A stretch of DNA of 64,000 nucleotides from Diplonema japonicum (GCA_964019335.1 OZ025751.1:1-64000), one strand, 5' to 3'. Positions 8,713 to 19,168 are shown, numbered from the stretch's first letter. Program-made: numbers and translations. The notes: generated by a model from the letters alone, not told the origin.

Positions 8713-8930
8713 AAAAGAGTGGTGTTCAGGGAAGGGACAAGTGTCATCACCTTACACACCCTGCTCTTCCTAGCCGCTTTGGTCAGAAAACATTTACCAC
8801 AAATGGGACACAAAAATAATTCAATAATCAAAAGGTAGTAATTGAAAAAATATTTTTTTCTTCTTTTTTAAATAAGAGAGAACCCCTCCTTTTTCTCACA
8901 TCTCGTGTATTTATTTATCGTGAGTGTAGC
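8223..8930. other. Intergenic, AT-rich with A and T homopolymers
   Basis: Includes A-rich 8500-8532 and a pure T tract at 8672-8711. No supported gene; short frames are homopolymer-derived. Confidence 0.6.
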
Positions 8931-10520
8931 CTAGTTGCCGATCTTCACGCACTCGGGTGCGTAGTGGCAAACAGACAGGCACCTGGCCCACCACTGGTTC
9001 TGCTGGTAGCACGACAGCCCAGCCTCGCAGCAGTTGGGGTCTGAGAGGCACCCACCCCATGCACCGATCCTGCGGGCACAGCTGGCGTCCGAGGTGGGGA
9101 CCGGTGTGGAGGCAGCGGGCTGAGGAGTGGGAGCGGGGGTGGGCTGAGGGGTAGGCATCGGAGTAGGGGCAGGGGTGCGAACAGTGGTATCGGGCTGAGG
9201 GGTAGGCATCGGGGTCGGCATCGGGGTAGGAGCAGGAGTGCGGGCAGTTGTGGGAACCGGGGTGGAGGCGACGGTAGTGGGCACAGGGGTCGGCATTGGA
9301 GTAGGCATCGGGGTGGAGGCAGGAGGGGGGTTGTTCCCGTGGCTGCACCCCCTGGAAGGAGTGACGGTGGCGGAGACTGCCTGGGACCAGGCCCCGTTCC
9401 CGTCGTGGGCGGCAACCCAGAAGAAGGCCCCCCCGTTGCAGGCGTACTCCTTGTTCAGGTCCTCCATCACGCTGATGGCCTGCTGCGCGTTGCTGTTGGA
9501 GCCGGTGCCCCCGCAGTCGCTGATGCAGAAGCCGAAGACCACCTTCGTGGGGTCGTTCCCGAAGCAGTCCGTCACAAGAGTCTTGTAGTGCGCCAGGGCG
9601 GACTCGTGTACCCCGCCGTTGATCCCGTCCGAGTTGGGGCGCGTCACCCCGTTGTAGTACTGCGGCATGATGAAGTCCATGGAGCTCGCCACCTCCTTGA
9701 TGACGTTGTAGTAGCCGGTCCCCTGCTTCATGTCGATGTCCATCGGGGCGTGCGAGACCTCGCTCCCAGAGGGGAGGCTCTGCCTCAGCCCGACCGTCAC
9801 GTCCCTCAGGAACTTCTGTGCCTGCGCCCCCTTCGCGAAGGAGGACCCCCTCTGCCCGTTCTCGTAGTAGTACTCGTAGTCGATGTCCACCCCGTCGAAG
9901 TTCTGGTCCCTCGCGATCTCCACCAGCTGCTGGATCACGAAGTCCTCCTTCCCGTAGCAGTACTCCCAGCAGTCGTCCAGCCCGTCCCAAGAGCCCCCCA
10001 TCCCGGCGCCCCCGAAGGACAGGATCACCTTCTTCCCCGCTGCCCTCCACTTCTGCACGAGCGCCGGCTGAGGGGCGTTCCCGCACACCGGCACGGGCGA
10101 CGAGATCTGGCACTGCTGGTTGCAGGTGTTCTTCCCGGGGTTCCACGTGTAGGTCACCGCGAACGACACGAGCACGTGCGTGTAGGCGTTCATCTGCGCA
10201 TCCGTGGGGCACGCCTGCCAGTTCCCGACGTAGGCGATCATCCTGCTGTCCTCCTCCGCCTGCGCCGACGGTCCGGGCGGAGGGGTCGGGGGCGTCGGCG
10301 TCGGAGGGGGCGCCGGCACCGTGCCCCCCATCGACGGGCACCACGTCGCCTGGTTCGACGTGCACACGCTCGCGCTGCCCCCGCCAGGGTAGCACGGCTC
10401 TGCCCACCCGGATTTGTAGCAAGGCTCGTTCCTGTTGATGCAGCGTTGGCAGTCTGCCACTGACTGCCCTGCCGCCCCTGCCGCAAGCAGCATCAACCCA
10501 AGCATCTTTAGTGTCTTCAT
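8931..10520 (-). CDS. GH18 chitinase, secreted, with C-terminal CBM1-like module
   Basis: Predicted 529-residue secreted endo-chitinase hydrolysing beta-1,4 GlcNAc polymers. Order: signal peptide (1-18, ...[10 protein letters not shown]), a small Cys-rich module (23-66), a Pro/Thr linker, the GH18 barrel (about 92-390), a long P/T/M/A linker (395-470), and a terminal Cys-rich module (480-529). The barrel carries SFGG on strand 3 and the catalytic block [12 protein letters not shown] on strand 4, with the general acid Glu near residue 216 and its helper Asp residues, plus [10 protein letters not shown] on strand 6. The terminal module (GAWGGC...CC...C...NQWWARC) is homologous to the LPMO tail at 1371. 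An acceptor at 10555-10554 gives a 33-nt A-rich leader. Confidence 0.92.
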   Translation of the reverse strand: MKTLKMLGLMLLAAGAAGQSVADCQRCINRNEPCYKSGWAEPCYPGGGSASVCTSNQATWCPSMGGTVPAPPPTPTPPTPPPGPSAQAEEDSRMIAYVGNWQACPTDAQMNAYTHVLVSFAVTYTWNPGKNTCNQQCQISSPVPVCGNAPQPALVQKWRAAGKKVILSFGGAGMGGSWDGLDDCWEYCYGKEDFVIQQLVEIARDQNFDGVDIDYEYYYENGQRGSSFAKGAQAQKFLRDVTVGLRQSLPSGSEVSHAPMDIDMKQGTGYYNVIKEVASSMDFIMPQYYNGVTRPNSDGINGGVHESALAHYKTLVTDCFGNDPTKVVFGFCISDCGGTGSNSNAQQAISVMEDLNKEYACNGGAFFWVAAHDGNGAWSQAVSATVTPSRGCSHGNNPPPASTPMPTPMPTPVPTTVASTPVPTTARTPAPTPMPTPMPTPQPDTTVRTPAPTPMPTPQPTPAPTPQPAASTPVPTSDASCARRIGAWGGCLSDPNCCEAGLSCYQQNQWWARCLSVCHYAPECVKIGN

Positions 10521-11538
10521 TATTATTTTCTTTTTTTCGTGTGTATAAAAAACCTGTTGGGGGATTCAAACAACCATTTATCTGAACAACAACAAAAAAA
10601 AGAAAAATGGGAGGAATTTTATTTTTTTCTTTATTTTTTTTTCTCTTTTTTTTTTTCCACTCTGAGCGCCTCTACAATATGAAAGTAAAGGAAAGAATGA
10701 TAAAAAAAAAAAAAAAGAAGAAGAAGAAGAAGAAAAACAACAAAAGAATTTTAAAAGAAAAAAGACGAGAAGATAACTGTATTTCTGAATCCAGGCTTAC
10801 CCTGCTGTGGAGATGCCCGGAAGTCCTGCAGAAGGCAAAAAAAAAGAAGAAGAGTGAGAACATTCACGTTATGAAAGATTGAGATGCCTCCTTCGAAGGA
10901 GCAGCCGAGGCAGTGCCCTTCCCCCCACCAGCGCAACAAGCAGCCCTTCATACTCACAGTTTAGATCTTTGTTGATGCAATAAATATTTAAAGGAGAGGG
11001 AGGAAAGGAAAAAGAAGAAGAAAAAAAGACCAGTTTTCTTTTTTTTTTATATCCATGTGTGACACAATGCTAGCCTGGTCCCTGTGGGGTCCCATAAGAG
11101 AGGGATCACGGGGAAAGCTCATCGCTAAGCGGTGCTACCATGACATGAAAAGGGGTCATTAAAAAAAGAAAAAAAAGAAAAGAGTAGAGCAGCAATTAGC
11201 AAAAGGGATATGTCAACTTTTTTTTTTTTCCAATTTTTCTTTCGCAAACGCTTTTCTCTGCTGTACTTTCGCAACTGCTAAGAAACATAACCTCTTAAGC
11301 AAATGCTCGGAGCACAATAGGGCAGAGAGTCGCGAGGGGGGGAAATATTTAGAAAAAAAATAAAAGGAATCCCAAAAACCAACTCTACAAAAATGAACAC
11401 GAATTGAAGAAAAAAATGAATTTAAAAGAACAGAAAAAGAAATGAGAGAGAGAGAGAGAGAAACACCTGATGATGAAAAGATAAGCGATAAACTGAAGGA
11501 TTGTTACGATCCGTACTCCAGGTTTTCTTTCTTTCCTT

Positions 11539-11569
<31 letters not shown>

Positions 11570-11955
11570 CTTCTTTTTTTTTCTTTCTTTTTTTTTGAAT
11601 ACCATTCCGCAAGGAATAATAATAAAAAAAAGTGGGAAACGAAGGGGGGAAAGGGAGTGAAAAATACCTTTACGATTTAATGCATTTCTTTTGCAACGAG
11701 TATAGAGAATAAAGCTTGAGAATAAAAAAAAAAAAGAACAAAAAAAAACTGCAAATTAGTTTTTTTTTTGTGCTTTTTTTTCCTTCTTCCCCCTTTTTTT
11801 TCTCCACTCGGCCCAAAATGCACAAGGAATTAAGATACGTTCTCTTTTTTTTTTTTTTTTTTTGAAAAAACAGATTTTTTAGTAGGGGAAAAAATAAAAT
11901 AAAAAACTCCCGCAAGAAAGAAAAGCGGATTGATTTTTTTTCTTTGTGCCTCTCT
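10521..11955. repeat. Intergenic; first copy of the tyrosinase-unit flank
   Basis: From about 10607 the sequence is homologous, with many small differences, to 13759-14989 between the two tyrosinase genes. Shared stretches include gctagcctggtccctgtggg, a sequence around cacagtttagatctttg, and gaaacataacctcttaagca. It forms the 3' flank of tyrosinase 1 on the minus strand. No gene seen; poly(A), poly(T) and CT microsatellites (11535-11570) abound. Confidence 0.7.
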
Positions 11956-13605
11956 CTACTTCAAGGAACCGCAAGGCTTGTACAGACCACGTGCGGAGAC
12001 CGGTGCCCTCATCATGGAGATGAAAGAGTCGGGGATCTGGTCCTGGCCGGTGGAGTGTCTGTGGCATTCCTCTTGCGCAAGGTCTTTAAACATATCAGAC
12101 TTGCTCTCCCCCTCCTTCTCCCTCGTCGCGTCTGCCTCGTCGAACATCAACTCGAGGTTCTTGTCTGAGAGGAAGTGCTCCTTGAACGCTGCGCGGGAAT
12201 TGCCCTCCTTGTTGTTCTTGTTGTTGTCCTTGTTGTTGAGAACAGCCCCCTCCCTGGAAGCTCCCCCCTCGCTCACACAGGTGGAGGAACAGCCGTCCCC
12301 GTCAACAGTGTTCCCGTCGTCGCACTCCTCGGCACCCCCCATCTCCGCAGTGTCCACCGTCCCGTCCCCGCAGCACGTCAGCTTCGGGGCCGTCCCGGGA
12401 ACAACGAGGTCCCAGCTCCCCCTCAAGGGGCTCCCGATGAGGTCCGCAAGGGTGTCCGTGCCGTAGGTGTAGCTCGCACCGTATGGGAGGTCTGTGATGC
12501 TGTGCATGTCGCGGATGGTGGCAGGGTGGTCCTTGAAGAAGGTGGGGATCCTGCTCCCGTCCACGGTGAAGGGCAGCGTCCCCTCCAGGCTCATGTCCTC
12601 AGCGGACGAAGCGGAGAAGTAGATGGTCTCGTTGAGGGCGTCCTTCGGGACCTCATCGTAGCCGTGGTAGTCCTGCCACAGGGCCCATATCCTGTCCACG
12701 TTCGCGTGGTGCACGAAGAAGAGCGGGTCGTCGGGGCTCAGGTACGACCCCATGTGGCCGCTGACGTAGATGTGCGGGGCGGCGTGCGGGTTCCCCTCCA
12801 AGACGGGACGGAAGTTCCGGAAGGCCGCGTTCGAGGTGATGATCGCCGAGATCTCCATCGCCCCTGTGAACCCAGCCCCGCCCCAGTTCCTGGAAAGGCA
12901 ATCCCCGTCCGATGCCGTCCACCCCGCCGCCACTCCCTCCGTCACGCAGTTGTCGGGCCAGCCCCCCACACCGCTCCTCGTTCCGAAGGTCTTCGCCCTG
13001 AAGGTTGTGCTGAAGCGCTCCTCCGCGTCGTCCCTCTCCCAGTCCCAGTACGGGACCGTCATGCACTCGAACCCGGGGAGGGAGCGCAGGGCGTTCTCGT
13101 AGCCGACCAGGAACCAGCGGTGCCAGGGGAGGAAGGCAGAAGTCCCGTGCGCGTACCTTCCGTTGTTCCTGTGCAGCTGCGACAAGTCGTGGTAGTCTGT
13201 GGTATTCTCCGAGTGCAGCGTCCGCACTGCCTCGATGAAGTGCTCCCTCTCCGTGCACGACAGCATGGACCACCCCTTCCTCACACGCGGCCCGCACCCG
13301 GTGGGGGGGCTGGGCGTCGCCGGCGCATCGGTGGGGGGGCTTGGCGTCGCCGGCACATCGGTCTCGTTTGAGGTCTTCCCCCCGCCGCACACGCAGCACG
13401 CCTCGTTCGCCACGTGTTCGTTCCGGTAGCGAGAGCCGTACCACCCGCAGCGCTGCGCCACAGCACCGTACCAGTCACAACCAGTCTCGTAAGGCTTGTC
13501 CACCCAGATCCCTCCGCCGGAGAGCCGCAGGTCGGTGCACTTTTCCGCTGCTGCTGCCCCACCCGCTAGGCTCAGGATTAGCGCTAGAAGCACCGAAGTA
13601 TGCAT
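11956..13605 (-). CDS. Secreted tyrosinase (type 3 copper), copy 1
   Basis: Predicted 549-residue secreted phenol oxidase (o-hydroxylation and oxidation of phenols to quinones). Signal peptide 1-20; one Cys-rich module (23-76) ending VANEACCVCGGG; Pro/Thr linker; catalytic domain (104-400). CuA ligands are probably H145, H153 and H162 (QLHRNNGRYAHGTSAFLPWHRW). CuB ligands lie in NPHAAPH and DPLFFVHHANVDRIWALW. Next comes a Cys repeat of the myxococcal/Notch-like type (EECDDGN, DGDGCSSTC), then a charged C-terminal tail. An acceptor at 13678-13677 gives a 71-nt leader, mostly A homopolymer. From VANEACC to the stop it appears identical to the second copy at 14990. Confidence 0.92.
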   Translation of the reverse strand: MHTSVLLALILSLAGGAAAAEKCTDLRLSGGGIWVDKPYETGCDWYGAVAQRCGWYGSRYRNEHVANEACCVCGGGKTSNETDVPATPSPPTDAPATPSPPTGCGPRVRKGWSMLSCTEREHFIEAVRTLHSENTTDYHDLSQLHRNNGRYAHGTSAFLPWHRWFLVGYENALRSLPGFECMTVPYWDWERDDAEERFSTTFRAKTFGTRSGVGGWPDNCVTEGVAAGWTASDGDCLSRNWGGAGFTGAMEISAIITSNAAFRNFRPVLEGNPHAAPHIYVSGHMGSYLSPDDPLFFVHHANVDRIWALWQDYHGYDEVPKDALNETIYFSASSAEDMSLEGTLPFTVDGSRIPTFFKDHPATIRDMHSITDLPYGASYTYGTDTLADLIGSPLRGSWDLVVPGTAPKLTCCGDGTVDTAEMGGAEECDDGNTVDGDGCSSTCVSEGGASREGAVLNNKDNNKNNKEGNSRAAFKEHFLSDKNLELMFDEADATREKEGESKSDMFKDLAQEECHRHSTGQDQIPDSFISMMRAPVSARGLYKPCGSLK

Positions 13606-13624
13606 CTTTTGTCTTTTTTTTTTG

Positions 13625-13667
<43 letters not shown>

Positions 13668-14989
13668 GGCAAAAACCTGGTGGTGGTGTTGGTGGTGGGA
13701 ACCATGTATGAAGAAGAAGAAGAGGGAACAAAAAGAAAAGAAAAAAGAAGAAGAAAAAGGGAGGAATTTTATTCTTCACTCTGACCTCTACAATATGAAG
13801 CAAAGGAAAGAGTGATATATAAAAAAAAAAAACAACAAGTAAAGAATTAAAAAGAAGAAGATAACTGTATTTCTGAAGTCCTGCAGAAGGCAAAAAAAAC
13901 GAGAGAGTGAGGGAGAACATCCACGTTATGAAAGATTGAGATGTTGTTGGGATATTGCCTTCCTCGGAGCCCTCCCTTCCAGCGCAACAAGCAGCCCTTC
14001 ATACTCACAGTTTAGATCTTTGTGTATAGAAAAAAAAATTTAAAAAAAAAAAAGGACCGGTTTTCTTTTTTATCCATGTGTGACAATGCTAGCCTGGTCC
14101 CTGTGGGGTCCCATAAGAGAGGGATCACGGGGTGAACACGAAACCGAAATTTCTGGTTTCGTGCTCACCCCGTGTACTCATCGTTAAGCGGTGCTAGTAG
14201 TTGATGCACACCATGACATGAAAAGGTCATTAATTTTTTTTTTTTAAAAAAAAGAAAAGAGAAAAAAAAAGAGTAGAGCAGCAATTAGCAAAGGGGATAT
14301 GTCAACTTTCTTTTTTTTTTTTTCTTTCTTTCTTTCTTTCGCAAACGCTTTTCTCTGCTGTACTTTCGCAACTGCTAAGAAACATAACCTCTTAAGCAAA
14401 TGCTCGGAGCACAATAGGGCAGAGAGTCGCGAGGGAAAATGGAAAGAAGAAGAAAAAAAGAAAGGAATCCCAAAAACCAACCTAACTCTACAACACGAAT
14501 TGAAGTAAGAAAAAAAAAATAAATTTAAAAAAAAGAAGAAAATAAAAGAAAAGAGAGAGAGAGAGAAATACATGACGAAAAGATTTAAGAGATAAAGTGA
14601 AGTATTGATACCATCCATACTCCAAGTTTTCTTTCCTTTTTTTTTTTTTCTTTCTCTCTCTCTTTTTGTTTTCTTCTCCTTTTTTGGAAAAAACAAGCGA
14701 ATACGCAGTCTAGCGAATAAAAATGCCTCGCAACACCAATGCATGCCATTCCACAAGGAATAATAAAAGAGAGGGAAACGGGGAGAAGGGTGAAAAATAC
14801 CTTTACGACTTAATGCAGCATTTCTTTTGCAACAAGTATAGAGAATAAAGCTTGAGAATAATAATAATAATAAACTGCAAATGAGTTCCCCTCCCTTTTT
14901 TTTCTCTACTCGACCCAAAGTGCACAAGGAATTAGGATATTTTTATTTTCCTTCTTTTTTTTGGGGGTGATTGTTTTCTTTGTGCCTCT
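13606..14989. repeat. Intergenic between tyrosinases; second copy of the duplicated flank
   Basis: Homologous to 10607-11955 from about 13759 onward but diverged by indels, including a hairpin insertion at 14126-14174 absent from copy 1. 13621-13664 is the poly(T) (minus-strand poly(A)) leader of tyrosinase 1. No gene seen. Confidence 0.7.
14126..14174. repeat. 20-bp stem hairpin
   Basis: Left arm cacggggtgaacacgaaacc (14126-14145), 9-nt loop, right arm ggtttcgtgctcaccccgtg (14155-14174). In the minus-strand transcript all 20 positions pair, one of them as G-U. The corresponding position of the first flank copy (about 11118) lacks it, so it is an insertion specific to this copy. Confidence 0.85.
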
Positions 14990-16810
14990 CTACTTCAAGG
15001 AACCGCAAGGCTTGTACAGACCACGTGCGGAGACCGGTGCCCTCATCATGGAGATGAAAGAGTCGGGGATCTGGTCCTGGCCGGTGGAGTGTCTGTGGCA
15101 TTCCTCTTGCGCAAGGTCTTTAAACATATCAGACTTGCTCTCCCCCTCCTTCTCCCTCGTCGCGTCTGCCTCGTCGAACATCAACTCGAGGTTCTTGTCT
15201 GAGAGGAAGTGCTCCTTGAACGCTGCGCGGGAATTGCCCTCCTTGTTGTTCTTGTTGTTGTCCTTGTTGTTGAGAACAGCCCCCTCCCTGGAAGCTCCCC
15301 CCTCGCTCACACAGGTGGAGGAACAGCCGTCCCCGTCAACAGTGTTCCCGTCGTCGCACTCCTCGGCACCCCCCATCTCCGCAGTGTCCACCGTCCCGTC
15401 CCCGCAGCACGTCAGCTTCGGGGCCGTCCCGGGAACAACGAGGTCCCAGCTCCCCCTCAAGGGGCTCCCGATGAGGTCCGCAAGGGTGTCCGTGCCGTAG
15501 GTGTAGCTCGCACCGTATGGGAGGTCTGTGATGCTGTGCATGTCGCGGATGGTGGCAGGGTGGTCCTTGAAGAAGGTGGGGATCCTGCTCCCGTCCACGG
15601 TGAAGGGCAGCGTCCCCTCCAGGCTCATGTCCTCAGCGGACGAAGCGGAGAAGTAGATGGTCTCGTTGAGGGCGTCCTTCGGGACCTCATCGTAGCCGTG
15701 GTAGTCCTGCCACAGGGCCCATATCCTGTCCACGTTCGCGTGGTGCACGAAGAAGAGCGGGTCGTCGGGGCTCAGGTACGACCCCATGTGGCCGCTGACG
15801 TAGATGTGCGGGGCGGCGTGCGGGTTCCCCTCCAAGACGGGACGGAAGTTCCGGAAGGCCGCGTTCGAGGTGATGATCGCCGAGATCTCCATCGCCCCTG
15901 TGAACCCAGCCCCGCCCCAGTTCCTGGAAAGGCAATCCCCGTCCGATGCCGTCCACCCCGCCGCCACTCCCTCCGTCACGCAGTTGTCGGGCCAGCCCCC
16001 CACACCGCTCCTCGTTCCGAAGGTCTTCGCCCTGAAGGTTGTGCTGAAGCGCTCCTCCGCGTCGTCCCTCTCCCAGTCCCAGTACGGGACCGTCATGCAC
16101 TCGAACCCGGGGAGGGAGCGCAGGGCGTTCTCGTAGCCGACCAGGAACCAGCGGTGCCAGGGGAGGAAGGCAGAAGTCCCGTGCGCGTACCTTCCGTTGT
16201 TCCTGTGCAGCTGCGACAAGTCGTGGTAGTCTGTGGTATTCTCCGAGTGCAGCGTCCGCACTGCCTCGATGAAGTGCTCCCTCTCCGTGCACGACAGCAT
16301 GGACCACCCCTTCCTCACACGCGGCCCGCACCCGGTGGGGGGGCTGGGCGTCGCCGGCGCATCGGTGGGGGGGCTTGGCGTCGCCGGCACATCGGTCTCG
16401 TTTGAGGTCTTCCCCCCGCCGCACACGCAGCACGCCTCGTTCGCCACCAACTCGTTCCTGTTCCTGTCACCCCTCCTGCACCTTTGTTCACTCTTCTTCG
16501 CGTACCAGGCACAGGTGCGCCTGGAGCGCTTCTTGTCGTGCCACACCGTCCCATCGGAAAGAGTTTCGTCCACACAGACCTCGTCCCCCCCGCCGCACAC
16601 GCAGCACGCTTCGTTCGCCACAAACTCGTTCCTGTTCCTGTCACCCCTCCTGCACCTTTGTTCACTCTTCTTCTCGTACCAGGCACAGGTGCGCCTGGAG
16701 CGCTTCTGGTCGTGCCACACCGTCCCATTGGAAAGGGTTTTGTCCACACAGACCCCCTCCACAGAGGCAAGCACGGCTCCCAGCGCAAGAATCGCGAGTA
16801 AGGCCCTCAT
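14990..16810 (-). CDS. Secreted tyrosinase (type 3 copper), copy 2, with doubled N-terminal module
   Basis: Predicted 606-residue paralogue of the 11956 gene. Signal peptide MRALLAILALGAVLASVEG, then two near-identical Cys-rich modules in tandem (VCVDKTLSNGTVWHD... and VCVDETLSDGTVWHD..., each ending ANEACCVCGGG). From the last module to the stop it matches copy 1 residue for residue, including both copper sites. The first gene has a single, different module in this place, so the module boundary VANEACCVCGGG marks the recombination point. Leader is 27 nt from a TAG acceptor (16839-16838). Confidence 0.92.
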   Translation of the reverse strand: MRALLAILALGAVLASVEGVCVDKTLSNGTVWHDQKRSRRTCAWYEKKSEQRCRRGDRNRNEFVANEACCVCGGGDEVCVDETLSDGTVWHDKKRSRRTCAWYAKKSEQRCRRGDRNRNELVANEACCVCGGGKTSNETDVPATPSPPTDAPATPSPPTGCGPRVRKGWSMLSCTEREHFIEAVRTLHSENTTDYHDLSQLHRNNGRYAHGTSAFLPWHRWFLVGYENALRSLPGFECMTVPYWDWERDDAEERFSTTFRAKTFGTRSGVGGWPDNCVTEGVAAGWTASDGDCLSRNWGGAGFTGAMEISAIITSNAAFRNFRPVLEGNPHAAPHIYVSGHMGSYLSPDDPLFFVHHANVDRIWALWQDYHGYDEVPKDALNETIYFSASSAEDMSLEGTLPFTVDGSRIPTFFKDHPATIRDMHSITDLPYGASYTYGTDTLADLIGSPLRGSWDLVVPGTAPKLTCCGDGTVDTAEMGGAEECDDGNTVDGDGCSSTCVSEGGASREGAVLNNKDNNKNNKEGNSRAAFKEHFLSDKNLELMFDEADATREKEGESKSDMFKDLAQEECHRHSTGQDQIPDSFISMMRAPVSARGLYKPCGSLK

Positions 16811-17075
16811 GTATTTTTTCTTTTTTTTAAAAAACCTATGTGATGATGAACTTGTGACAAAATAGTGGAATGTTGTATGAAAGAGGTCAAAAGAAAAGTG
16901 GAAATTTCTTTTTTCGTTCTTTCTTTCAAAGGGTTTTTAATCATTAACGACCTTATCAGCGGCAAGCCGTTGGGACAGCTCCGCCTCGGCCTGCTTACGT
17001 ATCGCACGCAATATGAGCTCGGTTTCTCTCGTAGGGGGCGCAGCGATAGCACTATCATTATTATTATTATTTTTT

Positions 17076-18069
17076 TTATAATTTTCTTGCAGCATACGCT
17101 TTCAGAGCAGAGTCCCATTCTTCGCTGTTCTCATTGAACTGGATGAGGATTTGTGGATGGGCGGCGTTCATGGTGTGCGAGAGGAAGTCTGTCAAGCAAA
17201 CAACGTTGCGCTTCCCCAATTGCGATGAGGTGCTCATGCGGCAGCCGCGGAGGAGAATGCACTGCACGCACGCAGCGTTGGGTTGGTCTGAAGGAAAGAT
17301 GTAGAGAAGTTGCTGCCAGAGAACTGCGAAGCTCTCAACCCAGCCTGGTCGGCCTAACCATGTTCGTGATACAAAGTTACATCGACTAGATAGTGTCGAT
17401 GGGGTTTTGACAGTGCTGACAACGAGACCGGTTGGATCAGCGAGCTGGTGCTCATGTTCCGTTGCACGGCCAGAGTCGCGGGAGAAAAGCTGAAGCGCCA
17501 CCCTGCTTAGTAGGGCCGACGTTCTTGCTAGCTGCACCATCCACTTGACAAGGATCGGAACGAGTTCTGCTGGGATGCTCTCGTTCCATATTTCCATTAT
17601 CGTAGGGTTGCTTGGTTGTACTGGTTGATCCAGTAGTTTGTCCAGTTCTCGGTGGACGGCCATGATGCTGGTTTCGCTTCGCTTCGCGTTGTTGAGTTGT
17701 ACACCGCATCGCACTAAGTCGTTTTCGTGGTTGATGCCGTCCTTTACTGCCTCTGTGATGCCGTCGTGGGCTGTTATTCGGCGGAATAGATTGTCGAGTT
17801 TTTCGATTGTGACCGGTCTGTGTTGTGCCGGGGGGGTGTCTTCCTTCACCTCTATGTTGCCCGTCACAGCCAGCATCGCCTTCATCACCCCCACGTAGCC
17901 TTGCTTTCGTTCCTCCCTTGCCCTCATCACCTTCGACAACACCTGGTTAGCGTCTTCGTCTTCTTCCCTCCGTGCGGCGACCCATTCCTCCACCGAGATC
18001 TTATCCTCTCCCTTCTTCCCGCATAGCATTACCACCGTGTTAATCAGATCGACTTCTATCTGTATGCTC

Positions 18070-18071
<2 letters not shown>
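17076..18071 (-). CDS. Hypothetical protein, 331 residues
   Basis: I do not recognise the family. The start ATG at 18071 is the first Met after an ideal acceptor (CCAG at 18103-18100), leaving a leader that is one T plus about 27 A. The protein is soluble-looking, with a charged helical N-terminal third (SVEEWVAARREEDEDANQVL, AREERKQGYVGVMKAML), a middle region rich in hydrophobic helices (AELVPILVKWMVQLARTSALL), and a Cys-containing C-terminal part (NAACVQCILLRGC). No signal peptide or membrane segment. An intron is possible but not evident. Confidence 0.6.
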
Positions 18072-18101
<30 letters not shown>

Positions 18102-18114
18102 GGTAGGGGTTGAG

Positions 18115-18760
18115 GCATCCAGGTTGTTTTCCGCAGGACTATCTGACCCTTGCCGCAATTTTTGTGAAAGGGGACAAGAGAAGTACAGCCAACATCAGTA
18201 AGACCCATCGAAAAGGAAGTGTATCCTCAAACCCTTTTAAAGGTCGGTTCTAGTAGCTGGTAAATTGTTTATCATCATCTTTAATGGTATTTGGCCCGTC
18301 TAGGATCTATTTAACTCTGTTTCTGCATCCATGGCTTGCTGAGGAACTGGGGAGGGTGTGTTCCTTCGGTGCAGCCAACAGCCAACATCAAAAAAAGTAA
18401 TTACGATTTTCTCTGTATCCCGCAGCAATCTCGCAGGACTATCTGACCCTTGCCGCAATTTTTGTGCGAAAGGGGACACATGGCTTGCTGAAAGGGAAGT
18501 ACACCAACAGCCAACATCAGTAAGACCCATCGAAAAGGAAGTGTATCCTCAAACCCTTTTAAAAGGTCGGTTCTAGTAGCTGGTAAAAATCTTATCATCA
18601 TCTTTAATGGTATTTGGCCTGTCGCACACATGGTATTGCTGAGGAACAGGGAACAGGTGGTTTCCTTACAGCCAACATCAGTAAGACCCATCGAAAAGGA
18701 AGTGTATCCTCAAACCCTTTTTAAAAGGTCGGTTCTAGTAGCTGGTAAAAATTTTATCAT
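18115..18760. repeat. Dispersed repeat cluster A (three core copies)
   Basis: A core of about 75 bp (from ccaacatcagtaagacccat through cttttaaaaggtcggttcta to gtagctggtaaa) occurs at about 18187-18262, 18509-18586 and 18671-18749. A second module (gcaggactatctgacccttg, through gcgaaaggggacacatgg) precedes some copies at 18131 and 18434. The same units recur at 59198-59948 and 63628-63922. The core contains the palindrome ccttttaaaagg. No coding capacity is apparent. Confidence 0.9.
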
Positions 18761-18820
18761 CCTAAGAGGCTCTGCCTTTCCATCTGAAGAGGCACAACAG
18801 GGGGGGGGTCATAAGGGGGT

Positions 18821-19168
18821 CGTTTTTTTGCCCTTTTTCAGGCTCTTCGCCAAGGGCATTTTGGGCCCTTAAAAAAACTGTAACCACCCCAAAAGTGCCC
18901 ACAAATCACCCAAACCCCCGTTTCCCTATGGTTTCCGGCCCCAGAAGTGCCCAGAATCATTTTATGTTCCCTAGGATTACATAGGGAAAGTACCAAACGG
19001 GGGCCCCAAAAATTAGAACATGATTCTAGGCACTTCTGAGGCCGGAAACCATCGGGAAACGAGGGTTTGGGTGATTTGTGGGCACTTTTGGGGTGGTTAC
19101 AGTTTTTTTAAGGGCCCAAAATGCTTTTGGCGAAGAACCCCCCCCCCCCCCCCCCAAAGGCAAAAAAG
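18821..19168. repeat. Fold-back (large inverted repeat) element
   Basis: The left arm (about 18821-18968) is the reverse complement of the right arm (about 19016-19168), with a loop of about 45 bp and a few indels. Matching segments include actgtaaccaccccaaaag with cttttggggtggttacagt, and caaatcacccaaac with gtttgggtgatttg. G and C runs flank the outer ends. It looks like a MITE-type or fold-back element; no target-site duplication could be defined because the ends are homopolymers. Confidence 0.85.

Noticed and set aside
12175-13371. 398-codon plus-strand open frame, identical again at 15209-16405
   Set aside because: It is the antisense shadow of the two tyrosinase genes; GC-rich coding DNA leaves the opposite frame open, and its conservation only mirrors the minus-strand gene.
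18115-18760. CRISPR array
   Set aside because: Repeat units are long, irregularly spaced and lie in eukaryotic intergenic DNA without cas genes.
18115-18760. Pol III gene (B-box-like ggttctagtagct in the repeat core)
   Set aside because: The match to the B-box consensus is poor and no A-box or terminator pattern is consistent among copies.
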